Assembly (NCBI GenBank): GCA_016931515.1
Contig: JAFGEQ010000015.1
Coordinates: forward strand, 124,001 to 188,000
DNA: 64,000 nt
Direction: 5' to 3'
Origin: a candidate division CSSED10-310 bacterium
Lineage (GTDB): Bacteria > CSSED10-310
In this document: positions 19,187 to 27,586 of the stretch, piece after piece
How the letters are laid out: every line of letters begins with the position of its first letter
Position numbering within the stretch: the stretch's first letter is position 1
Program-made: the position numbers and the translations under genes
Notes under the pieces: model-generated
What the model was told of the DNA's origin: nothing
Seen by the model: only the letters and a program-made list of their open reading frames with translations
The model's database searches: none

Positions 19187-19215
19187 CTTATATGAAAAAA
19201 TACAAAGCGCGTCAA
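19187..19215 (-). promoter_or_regulatory. sigma-70 promoter for the lipoprotein pair
   Basis: On the minus strand TTGACG (19215-19210) is followed after exactly 17 bases by TATAAG (19192-19187). Each box matches five of six consensus bases. Transcription would begin near 19180, leaving a leader of about 57 bases before the ATG at 19123. The box lies in the intergenic region shared with the divergent gene at 19295. Confidence 0.6.
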
Positions 19216-19294
19216 GGAGAGCATCAGATTTGCGTAATCAGAATGCTATCCAGAAGGCATTTGTGTTACATTGGGTTTCAGGAGAGACTCTTCA

Positions 19295-21619
19295 ATGAAA
19301 AATCGATTTCAGTTGTTGATTTTGTTGGCCTTCACGTTATCAGGTGCACTTGGCTTGGTCTATGAAGTTATCTGGCAACGGCAACTTGCACTGATCTTCG
19401 GATCGACACTTCCTGCAACAACCGCAGTTTTGACAGCTTTTATGGGGGGCTTAGCAGCTGGAAGCTGGGTGTTTGGTCGACTTGCCCGTAAAATCAGAAA
19501 ACCTCTGATCGTTTATGGTCTTCTTGAAATCGGTATTGGTCTTTTCTGTCAGTTTATGCCCGTACTTTTTCAGTGGATTAATCGATTCCATACAGAAATT
19601 TACGACCGTTTGGGTGGGTCACTTCTTTTCGATGCCATCCGATTTTTAATCGCAATTTTGTTATTACTAGTGCCTTGCGCACTGATGGGAGGAACGCTTC
19701 CGTTACTCAGCAGAGCATTGGTTCAAAAGAAACAATCACTCGGTAAATCTTTATCACTTTTATATTTTTTCAATACGATCGGTGCATCGATTGGAACTTT
19801 ACTTGCGGGTTTTGTACTCATTCGGCAGCTTGGTATGACTAACGCCACAATAAGCACCGCAACGTTGAGCATTGTTCTTGGGATTGCGATTTGCTGCTTT
19901 TCAATTCGAATTCCCGCGATCGAGACAACAGCCGATCCTGATTCACCCTCAACAGACAGAAAAAAATCCTTCATTTCGTTACTTCCCTATCTGTATGCTT
20001 TTCTTGGAGCTGCCGCGATGGGTACCCAAGTGGCATGGACTCGTGCCCTAACCCTGGTGTTAGGATCAACTGTTTATGCGTTCGCTCTAATGCTTACTGC
20101 ATTTCTGTTCGGTCTCGCGATAGGAAGCCTTGCTTCGGGCAGATTCATCGATCAGAAAGGATCACCTATCACCGTTGTTGGAGTTCTCTCGTTTCTTGTC
20201 TGCTTGTCTATTATCCTCTCGATTGCTTTTCTAAGCCGCTTGCCGGTTGTTCTCTTGCTGCTGTTCCCAATTTTTCACCACAATTTTTTTCTCTGGCAAT
20301 CGTGTCTATTCATGATGTCCATCCTTGTTGTTTTCCCTGCAACCTTTTGCATGGGGGCTCTGTTCCCAGCGTTTGGAAAAGCATACATTGCTGAGTTAAA
20401 AGAGGTAGGTAAACAAGTTGGAGATCTTTATGTATGGAATACGATCGGTGGAATTTTTGGGGTTGTTATCTGTGGTTTTCTTTTAATTCCTTATGCTGGT
20501 ACGCGCTTATCCCTCATAATTTTTTCGGTAGTATTCCTGTTTGCCAGCATCGGTTTACTCGCCGCAATCACTCACGATAAAAAAACGCTGACTAATTTGA
20601 TTGTCCTTCTTCTTGTCTGCCTGCTTGGCTACAAAGTTATCCCAAGCTGGGAACCCGCTCTTCTGGATAGTGGCGTTTATGTCTATGCTCCACAATTATT
20701 AACAGGTTTTGAAAGTAACCGAAAAATTTTATTCGAACGAGAAGGATATCACTCCCATGTGACAGTATCTGAAAAAAATTCCATCAAGAGCTTAAGGATA
20801 AATGGAAAGACCGACGGTTCTGATGGAGATGATTTGGTTACACAAGCTCTTCTGGCTATACTGCCTCTCGCCCATTTAGCCAAGCCAGACAATGTCCTGA
20901 TAATAGGGCTTGGGACAGGCGTCACAGCTGGTTCAGCTTTAAATTTTCCAGGTACAAAGGTCACATGTGTTGAGATTGATGAGGCAGTAATCACTGCGGC
21001 AAGGTTCTTTGATCATGTATCAGGCAATCCTTTTTCGCAGGATAATTTCAAGGTTATTCATGCAGATGCCCGAACTGTGCTGAGTTCGAATAAATCCAAG
21101 TATGATGCGATTATTTCAGAACCATCAAATCCGTGGATAACCGGTGTCTCCAATTTGTTTACAGTGGACTATTTTAAAAACTGTCTTAATAGTCTTACCG
21201 ACGATGGTGTCATGTGTCAGTGGATCCACTCGTATTATATGGATAATGAAACTCTGCTAATTATCTTCAGATCGTTTCAAGAGGTATTTCCCTACTGTTC
21301 CTTATGGGAAGGGAGTCCTGGAGACTACTTAATTTTGGGGTCCCGCTCATTGAACATAGAAGCCAATGAAAACTATAATCATCTATTTAATAACCAGTCG
21401 ATCCTCGCTGACTTGCAGCGTATAAACATTCTGTCATCATCCGCATTTTTAGACAGATATGTTCTGGGACCCGTTGAATTTCATAGGATGGTACAATCAA
21501 CCGGCAGGATGTTAAACACGGATGATCGACCCTATGTCGAGTTTAATGCCCCGATGAGTCTTTACCATGATACCGTACTACAAAACCGGCAGTGCATCGA
21601 ATCGTTTCGAAAGAAATAG
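19295..21619 (+). CDS. membrane-fused spermidine-synthase-like protein
   Basis: 774 residues. The N-terminal 450 residues form about 12 hydrophobic segments (SGALGLVYEVIWQRQLALIFG is typical of the fused MFS/spermidine synthase family). The C-terminal 300 residues form a Rossmann methyltransferase/aminopropyltransferase fold with a nucleotide-binding motif (IIGLGTGVTAGS, VEIDEAVI) and the family segment ISEPSNPWITGVSNLFT. This lacks the usual catalytic Asp arrangement of true spermidine synthase, so aminopropyl transfer is not assured. ATG at 19295 has AGGAG upstream; the longer TTG start at 19271 lacks it. Substrate unknown. Confidence 0.85.
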   Translation: MKNRFQLLILLAFTLSGALGLVYEVIWQRQLALIFGSTLPATTAVLTAFMGGLAAGSWVFGRLARKIRKPLIVYGLLEIGIGLFCQFMPVLFQWINRFHTEIYDRLGGSLLFDAIRFLIAILLLLVPCALMGGTLPLLSRALVQKKQSLGKSLSLLYFFNTIGASIGTLLAGFVLIRQLGMTNATISTATLSIVLGIAICCFSIRIPAIETTADPDSPSTDRKKSFISLLPYLYAFLGAAAMGTQVAWTRALTLVLGSTVYAFALMLTAFLFGLAIGSLASGRFIDQKGSPITVVGVLSFLVCLSIILSIAFLSRLPVVLLLLFPIFHHNFFLWQSCLFMMSILVVFPATFCMGALFPAFGKAYIAELKEVGKQVGDLYVWNTIGGIFGVVICGFLLIPYAGTRLSLIIFSVVFLFASIGLLAAITHDKKTLTNLIVLLLVCLLGYKVIPSWEPALLDSGVYVYAPQLLTGFESNRKILFEREGYHSHVTVSEKNSIKSLRINGKTDGSDGDDLVTQALLAILPLAHLAKPDNVLIIGLGTGVTAGSALNFPGTKVTCVEIDEAVITAARFFDHVSGNPFSQDNFKVIHADARTVLSSNKSKYDAIISEPSNPWITGVSNLFTVDYFKNCLNSLTDDGVMCQWIHSYYMDNETLLIIFRSFQEVFPYCSLWEGSPGDYLILGSRSLNIEANENYNHLFNNQSILADLQRINILSSSAFLDRYVLGPVEFHRMVQSTGRMLNTDDRPYVEFNAPMSLYHDTVLQNRQCIESFRKK

Positions 21620-21647
21620 TAGTTTATCTGAAAGAAAAATTGAAAGG

Positions 21648-22076
21648 TCAGATTGCCTTCCCTGACATCGGATCCTGCTCCACATACAGATGGAACTTCC
21701 AGATATACGGCCCATATATCGGGAGATCGATAATTTCATCGTAATCGATTGAGACAGTAAAAATTCTTTTTTCTGGCCACTTTACATCGACTTGACGGTC
21801 TGCATCGACGATCGGGATGTTATGTTTTTTTGCCAGTTCCAGAATTTGCTCGCGCATCGTGTATTCATTGAAAGCACCACGAGCTGCTTCTTTGTAGTGT
21901 TGTGAATAATTAATATTCAAAACTTCCTGGACCTCATCTGAGAATTCAACATATTTCCATTTTACCGGAACGAATTTGTAAGCCAGAAACCCGAGAATGG
22001 CTATAATAATAAGTGTTATTATCAAAGGGGCTTTTGATTCGGCTTTACCTTCCTGATTCCTTAATAAATTCATCAT
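21648..22076 (-). CDS. small single-pass membrane protein next to pilR
   Basis: 142 residues. One transmembrane helix (about residues 17-37, LIITLIIIAILGFLAYKFV) anchors a roughly 100-residue outside domain with mixed helix and strand (REQILELAKKHNIPIVDADRQV). I do not recognise the family; it weakly recalls DUF4845-type pilus-associated proteins. ATG at 22076 has GGAGG 8 bases upstream. It starts 17 bases after the pilR stop and is the last gene of the pilus operon, so a pilus or envelope role is plausible. Confidence 0.65.
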   Translation of the reverse strand: MMNLLRNQEGKAESKAPLIITLIIIAILGFLAYKFVPVKWKYVEFSDEVQEVLNINYSQHYKEAARGAFNEYTMREQILELAKKHNIPIVDADRQVDVKWPEKRIFTVSIDYDEIIDLPIYGPYIWKFHLYVEQDPMSGKAI

Positions 22077-22092
22077 ATATCCATCCTCCATG

Positions 22093-23484
22093 TTAGTCAT
22101 CTGCTCTTTCCATATCATCTAACCCATACTTTTTCAATCTGTAACGAAGAGATCTGAAAGTAATGCGCAACAAATCCGCAGCATCTTTGCGAACCCCGCC
22201 TGTCCGCTTCAATGCCTTTATCAGAAAGTCCTTTTCGTATTCTCCAACGACACACTCAAGATCGATGCCGTCAGGAGGTATGTTGTTAGAAATCTTTGAT
22301 TCCGTCAATTTTACCTGACGAAGGTATGATGGTAACGAGTCAATGGAGATAACAGATGCGGGTTCAAGTGCAACACAGCGTTCAATGACATTTTCCAATT
22401 CCCGGATGTTTCCAGGCCAAGAATATTGCTTTAGCACGTCAACCGCATCCTGTGCAATCGTCATTTTTTCGCGTCCACAAGCTTTTGAACATTTCTGAAT
22501 AAAGTGTTCTGCCAGGAGAGGTATGTCGATTGTGCGTTCTCTCAGAGGTGGCACGTGGATCGGAATTACATTTAATCGATAGTAAAGATCTTCTCGAAAT
22601 TCACGATTTTCTACCATTGATTCAAGGTTTCTGTTCGTTGCAGCGACGATTCGTACATCAACCGATATATCTTTAATGCCACCAACTCGCTTGAATTTTT
22701 TGTCATTTAAAACTCTGAGCAGTTTTATTTGTATAGATGGAGTCGTTTCTGCGACTTCATCCAGAAAAAAAGTGCCTCCTTCCGCTATCTCAAATAAACC
22801 TTCTTTATTCTGTACAGCGCCTGTGAAGGATCCTTTCATGTGCCCAAATAACTCAGTTTCAAGTAAATTCTCAGGTAAAGCGCCGCAATTGACCGTAACA
22901 AATGGTTTATCTTGTCTTCGCGAATGATAATGGATCGCCTTTGCAATCAATTCCTTTCCCGTTCCACTTTCTCCAGTAATGAGTACTGTGCTGCCTATAT
23001 CTGCAACTCTGGTAATTGTCTCAAAAATTCTCTGAATCTCCAGAGATGTTCCTATTATATTCTCAAACCTGGTTTGACGTTTGATTTGGTCCTTTAAAAG
23101 CAGGTTTTCATTTTTCAGATCCCTGCTTTCGAACGCCTTCCGAACAATAATTTTAATCTCGTCGACCTTAAAAGGCTTAATTAGATAATCGAACGCACCC
23201 CGCTTCATGGCTTCAACGGCATTTTCGGTAGTCGCATATGCAGTAATCATGATTACCAAAATTTCGGGATTACTCTCTCTAATGCCATTCAATAGTTCCA
23301 AACCATTCATCTCGGGCATCTTAAGATCCGTTATAACCATATCAATCTTCTCACCCGATTCAATCAATGACAGAGCTGCGCGGGGATTGGAGGTCGATTG
23401 AACCGAATATCCTTCTCCCGAGAGAAGAATTGATAGAAAGTCACACATACTTTTTTCATCGTCAACCACAAGTATGTTTTTCAA
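22093..23484 (-). CDS. pilR: sigma-54-dependent response regulator PilR
   Basis: 463-residue NtrC-family regulator. The receiver domain (1-120) has the acidic pair DDE and the phospho-acceptor Asp in VITDLKMPEMNG. The AAA+ domain (about 140-370) has Walker A GESGTGKE, the sigma-54 contact loop as GSFTGA (the common form is GAFTGA), and Walker B GTFFLDEV. A Fis-type helix-turn-helix ends the protein (RKDAADLLRITFRSLRYRLKK). It should activate pilin transcription from sigma-54 promoters. TTG start with GGAG upstream; it overlaps pilS by 4 bases. No pilin gene is in this window. Confidence 0.92.
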   Translation of the reverse strand: MKNILVVDDEKSMCDFLSILLSGEGYSVQSTSNPRAALSLIESGEKIDMVITDLKMPEMNGLELLNGIRESNPEILVIMITAYATTENAVEAMKRGAFDYLIKPFKVDEIKIIVRKAFESRDLKNENLLLKDQIKRQTRFENIIGTSLEIQRIFETITRVADIGSTVLITGESGTGKELIAKAIHYHSRRQDKPFVTVNCGALPENLLETELFGHMKGSFTGAVQNKEGLFEIAEGGTFFLDEVAETTPSIQIKLLRVLNDKKFKRVGGIKDISVDVRIVAATNRNLESMVENREFREDLYYRLNVIPIHVPPLRERTIDIPLLAEHFIQKCSKACGREKMTIAQDAVDVLKQYSWPGNIRELENVIERCVALEPASVISIDSLPSYLRQVKLTESKISNNIPPDGIDLECVVGEYEKDFLIKALKRTGGVRKDAADLLRITFRSLRYRLKKYGLDDMERADD

Positions 23485-25241
23485 ACCCTGTTTTCTCCTT
23501 TTGCTCCAAGATCTTCGAATGTCCCGGATTCCGGTTGCCGGGACGGAAAATCAATAATGAAAGATGCTCCTTTTCTGGGAGTACTGCTTACCCTGATTGC
23601 TGCATTGTGATTTTCTGCAATTCGGTAAACGATCGCAAGCCCGATGCCGACACCTTTCCGTTTAAACGTTATAAAGGGATCAAATATACGGGAGATAACT
23701 TCCTGAGTCATCCCAACACCGGTATCTTCAACCGTTAATCGAAAGAAAGGTGGCTTAGGTTGAAAGTCCAGTATTTTCTTCGATACGTCGGCTTGTCTTT
23801 TGATCTCTGCTCGAATAGTTAAAACACCTCCCTCTGGCATTGCCTCTAACGCATTCTTTACAAGATTCCATGCGACTTGGGCAAATTGATCCTTATCCAA
23901 TTCCACCTCGATATGGTCTTCATCCTTCTCAAATTTAATCTGAATCGATTCTTTATACGCCTCGCATGTCTTGATTAGTATGGTGATTTCAGACAGCACG
24001 GCAATAACATCGACCAGAGAAAATTCCGGTCTCCTTGGCCTTGAAAGATCTAAAAAATCTGTTATCAGCTTATTGAGTCGTTCTGATTCCCTAATTATAA
24101 TCGACATTAAACGCGATTGATTATCGTTTAGCTGGAGCTGATCCCTCAGAACTTCAATTGAACCGCTTATCGAAGCAAGTGGATTTCGTATTTCATGCGC
24201 CATCCCTGCAGATACTTCCGAGACTGTTGACCATCGTTGAGCTTTTCGTTTAACTTCTTCCAATTTTTTAAAATCGGTGACATCATTCAATATCAACATC
24301 AGCCGGGCAGGATCTCTTTCCATTCGCTGAAGTATGATTACATCAATCGTTAACCATGTCGCGTCATCACCATGTTCAATCTGGTAGTTAATTTGCCGCT
24401 TGACATTCTGATCCATCTCGGCGATACGAAGGATACTCTGGACCAGATAATCCGGGAAGACATGCTCCAATCGAACCACATCCTGAAGCTCTTGCGGAAA
24501 GCGAAGTAACTTTTTTGCGGCCGGATTAACAGACAATATTTCTCCATCTTTCGTCATGGTTATCAACCCGGAGTGAATTTCATTGACAACACGCCTGTTC
24601 AGGTTCCAGAGGTAATTGAATTGGACATTTCGTGTCTTCAGAAGAATATTCATTTTTCTAATTCTTTTAGAAAGGCTGGTAGCAAGTATCGCCGTCAAAT
24701 AGTATCCAATAAGATTGACTAGAATGATATAGATGGCAAATGTCGGAGGCGGCAGAAGGACTCCAGTTGTTTTAACGGGCCACCAGGTTGTCCATCCATG
24801 ATACTGACAGAACACAAGTGATCCGAAACTGATGCTAATCAATGTTGCTATTATAAAAGCGCCAGATTTTTCAATCAGATAACTTGCTACAATGACAGTG
24901 ACAACAAATAGAATCGAAAATGGACTTTCGATACCTCCCGTCGCCATTATAATTACCGTAGCAAGTAAGATATCACCAATGAGTTGAATATATGCAAGAG
25001 TGCATATATTGGACAGAATGTTCAGAAGACCTGAGTATATGATTGTCATCACCAGGATGGTGATGACGAGAGGAAACAGAAATCTCGATACACTGTAAAA
25101 GCCAGTGACTTCGAGGGGTATGGCAGTACCAAGCAGGAGTGTTGTCCCTATCAGCAATCTAGCGATAATTAGTGACTTAACTATATGAAACTGATCGTTA
25201 TCGTCCCGTTCCCGACTGTCAATGAACATGGGCAAACCCAC
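23481..25241 (-). CDS. pilS: membrane sensor histidine kinase PilS
   Basis: 586-residue partner of PilR. About six hydrophobic segments occupy residues 25-200. A PAS domain follows (about 215-330). The dimerisation/phosphoacceptor domain has His in GMAHEIRNPLASISG. The ATPase domain has the N box (WNLVKNALEAM) and G box (DTGVGM, GVGIGLAIV). It should autophosphorylate and control PilR in response to pilin levels in the membrane, as known for PilS. The start is GTG at 25241, adjacent to the pilC stop, or ATG at 25229; neither has a strong SD. Confidence 0.9.
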   Translation of the reverse strand: MGLPMFIDSRERDDNDQFHIVKSLIIARLLIGTTLLLGTAIPLEVTGFYSVSRFLFPLVITILVMTIIYSGLLNILSNICTLAYIQLIGDILLATVIIMATGGIESPFSILFVVTVIVASYLIEKSGAFIIATLISISFGSLVFCQYHGWTTWWPVKTTGVLLPPPTFAIYIILVNLIGYYLTAILATSLSKRIRKMNILLKTRNVQFNYLWNLNRRVVNEIHSGLITMTKDGEILSVNPAAKKLLRFPQELQDVVRLEHVFPDYLVQSILRIAEMDQNVKRQINYQIEHGDDATWLTIDVIILQRMERDPARLMLILNDVTDFKKLEEVKRKAQRWSTVSEVSAGMAHEIRNPLASISGSIEVLRDQLQLNDNQSRLMSIIIRESERLNKLITDFLDLSRPRRPEFSLVDVIAVLSEITILIKTCEAYKESIQIKFEKDEDHIEVELDKDQFAQVAWNLVKNALEAMPEGGVLTIRAEIKRQADVSKKILDFQPKPPFFRLTVEDTGVGMTQEVISRIFDPFITFKRKGVGIGLAIVYRIAENHNAAIRVSSTPRKGASFIIDFPSRQPESGTFEDLGAKGENRV

Positions 25242-26453
25242 TTACTTAGACAGCTCTCCAACCAGACTAAACATGGGCATATACATGGCGATAACAATAA
25301 AGCCAATACTTACACCCAGAAAAGCCATTAGCATCGGTTCCAGCATCTGAGTCAGGTTTTGGACCGCAATGTCGACTTCCTCATCATAAAAATCGGCGAT
25401 TTTCTCCAACATTGCATCCAAAGCACCAGTTGTTTCACCAACGGCAATCATCTGGGTTACCATCGCAGGAAACACTTCGGTGGCTGCTAGTGGTTCAGAT
25501 ATGGTTTTGCCCTCACTAATGGACACCCTGGTTTTCATGATGGCTTCCTCGATGATTTTGTTACCAGCCGTTTTTGCTGTTATTTCGAGGCCTTCAAGGA
25601 TAGGCACACCAGATGCTATCAAAGTGCTAAGTGTTCTAGTGAATTTTGCAACAGCGACCTTTCGCAACAGGATTCCGAAAATCGGCAATTTCAAGGCAAG
25701 CGCATCCATAGTCTTACCACCTTTTTCGGTTTTCTTTGTATACCGAAACGCCAGGATTAAGCCGGCGACACCAGCGAGAATAAACAGCATATTGGCTTCT
25801 ATAAATGTTGATGCGCTAATCACAATCTGTGTTGGAAGAGGTAAATTGGCACCGAGTGACAAGAAGATTTTGGCGAAAGTTGGGATAACGGCATACATCA
25901 AAAAAGTAACAACAGTTAATGCAACTGACACAACGACGGTCGGGTAAACAAGTGCTGATTTGACCTGTCTCTTAAGCGAGATACTTTTCTCCATGTACCC
26001 AGCCAGTCGATTAAGAATTGTATCAAGAATACCGCCCGTTTCCCCTGCTTCGACCATGTTACAGTAAAGGTCATCGAATATTTTCGGGTGTTTTCGGAGA
26101 GCATCTGCATATGTACTCCCAGCTTCAACACTTTGGCTGATATCCAGAATCGCTTTAGAAAATCGCGGATTTTGCGTTTGTTCTGCAAGGATTTCCAAAC
26201 ATTGAACCAATGGGAGGCCGGCATCAACCATTGTTGCAAAAGTTCGAGTAAAAACAACGACATCCCGTTCACTGATACCTTCTCCCAGACCCGGTATCTT
26301 GAGTTCAAAATCTTTCCAGCTGATTCCGATCTTTGTAGGAGTGATCTTCTGGCGTCGCAGGTTTAGTGTAACAGCTTCCTTTGAATCGGCTTCCATTATA
26401 CCCGATACATCAACGCCGTTAACATCTTTCCCTTTCCATCGAAACTTTGGCAT
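25242..26453 (-). CDS. pilC: type IV pilus inner membrane platform protein PilC
   Basis: 403-residue polytopic inner membrane protein of the PilC/GspF family. It has two homologous halves of helical cytoplasmic domain (SERDVVVFTRTFATMVDAGLPL; VAKFTRTLSTLIASGVPILEG), each followed by hydrophobic segments, and ends with a membrane helix. It couples the PilB and PilT motors to pilin assembly and disassembly. GGGGG lies 6 bases before the ATG. It follows pilT by 15 bases and abuts pilS. Confidence 0.95.
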   Translation of the reverse strand: MPKFRWKGKDVNGVDVSGIMEADSKEAVTLNLRRQKITPTKIGISWKDFELKIPGLGEGISERDVVVFTRTFATMVDAGLPLVQCLEILAEQTQNPRFSKAILDISQSVEAGSTYADALRKHPKIFDDLYCNMVEAGETGGILDTILNRLAGYMEKSISLKRQVKSALVYPTVVVSVALTVVTFLMYAVIPTFAKIFLSLGANLPLPTQIVISASTFIEANMLFILAGVAGLILAFRYTKKTEKGGKTMDALALKLPIFGILLRKVAVAKFTRTLSTLIASGVPILEGLEITAKTAGNKIIEEAIMKTRVSISEGKTISEPLAATEVFPAMVTQMIAVGETTGALDAMLEKIADFYDEEVDIAVQNLTQMLEPMLMAFLGVSIGFIVIAMYMPMFSLVGELSK

Positions 26454-26468
26454 GGATTACCCCCTTAT

Positions 26469-27563
26469 TTATTTTTGAGGACGGGTAGGTCCCCCTTTGG
26501 CGATAAGTTGTTCAAGTTCCTGAGGTTTGATTGAATTACCCATTGCATCCGCCAGAGTGATTTTTCTTTTCAGATAAAGACTAGCCAGTGATTGATTCAT
26601 CGTGAACATATGAAAGCTGGACTGCCCTGTTTGCATTGACGAGTAAATCTGATGGATTTTATCTTCCCGTATCAAATTGCGCACCGCATCATTCGGCACC
26701 AGCACTTCGGCAGCCAATACGCGACCCTGCCCATCTCTCTTGGGAATCAGAGACTGACAAACCACGCCTTCCAGAATGAATGATAACTGCGCTCTGATTT
26801 GAGGTTGTTGATGAGAGGGGAACACATCGATAATTCGGTTTATTGTCTGGACAGCTGAGTTAGTATGGAGTGTTGCGAAAGTCAAATGCCCTGTTTCGGC
26901 ACATCGAAGAGCTGCTTCAATTGTTTCAAGATCTCGCATCTCACCGATCAGAATGACATCAGGATCCTGACGCAAAACTGATTTAAGAGCAGCTGCAAAG
27001 GAATGAGTATCCGCGAATAACTCTCGTTGATTAATGACACATCCATGATGATGATGCAAATATTCTATCGGATCTTCAATCGTCACGATGTGTTTATGTG
27101 ATTCACGGTTGATTTTATCAATTATTGCCGCCAAAGTGGTTGATTTTCCACATCCTGTTGGTCCTGTAACTAAAATAAGTCCCTTCGGTTTCTTACAGAA
27201 ATCTGAGATAACCTTTGGTAGACCCAGTTCATCAAAACCCATGATTCGAAAGGGAATTGTCCGCACAGCAATTGCAACAGCCGATCGTTGACTGTAGATA
27301 TTCGCGCGAAACCGGCTCAAACCTCTTACACCGAATGAAAAATCGAGTTCTTTTCGTTCCTCAAAAGTATGTTTTTGCGTATCGGTTAAAACAGAATAGG
27401 CCAGTTGCTTGGTTTCCTTGGGAGTTAATGGAGGAATCTCTTTGATCGGAGTAATCTGCCCATGAACACGAAGGTGAGGATGTGTGCCCGTTGTAATGTG
27501 CAAATCTGTAGCTTGACGCTCGATCATTATCTTCAACAGGTTCGGCATTGAAACACTTGCCAT
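26469..27563 (-). CDS. pilT: PilT pilus retraction ATPase (second copy)
   Basis: 364-residue canonical PilT. Walker A is GPTGCGKST, Walker B is IGEMRD, the His box is FATLHT. The AIRNLIRE motif is present as AVRNLIRED, followed by KIHQIYSSMQTG, which classical PilT needs for retraction. Length and motifs mark it as the main retraction motor, unlike the divergent copy at 292-1491. It sits between pilB and pilC in one operon. AAGGAG precedes the ATG at 27563. Confidence 0.96.
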   Translation of the reverse strand: MASVSMPNLLKIMIERQATDLHITTGTHPHLRVHGQITPIKEIPPLTPKETKQLAYSVLTDTQKHTFEERKELDFSFGVRGLSRFRANIYSQRSAVAIAVRTIPFRIMGFDELGLPKVISDFCKKPKGLILVTGPTGCGKSTTLAAIIDKINRESHKHIVTIEDPIEYLHHHHGCVINQRELFADTHSFAAALKSVLRQDPDVILIGEMRDLETIEAALRCAETGHLTFATLHTNSAVQTINRIIDVFPSHQQPQIRAQLSFILEGVVCQSLIPKRDGQGRVLAAEVLVPNDAVRNLIREDKIHQIYSSMQTGQSSFHMFTMNQSLASLYLKRKITLADAMGNSIKPQELEQLIAKGGPTRPQK

Positions 27564-27586
27564 ATCCTTCTCCTTTTCACTCCGTT

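Noticed and set aside
19295-21619. Classification as a true polyamine-synthesising spermidine synthase
   Set aside because: The C-terminal domain has the related fold but the catalytic Asp region reads ISEPSNPW, so only a spermidine-synthase-like label is justified.
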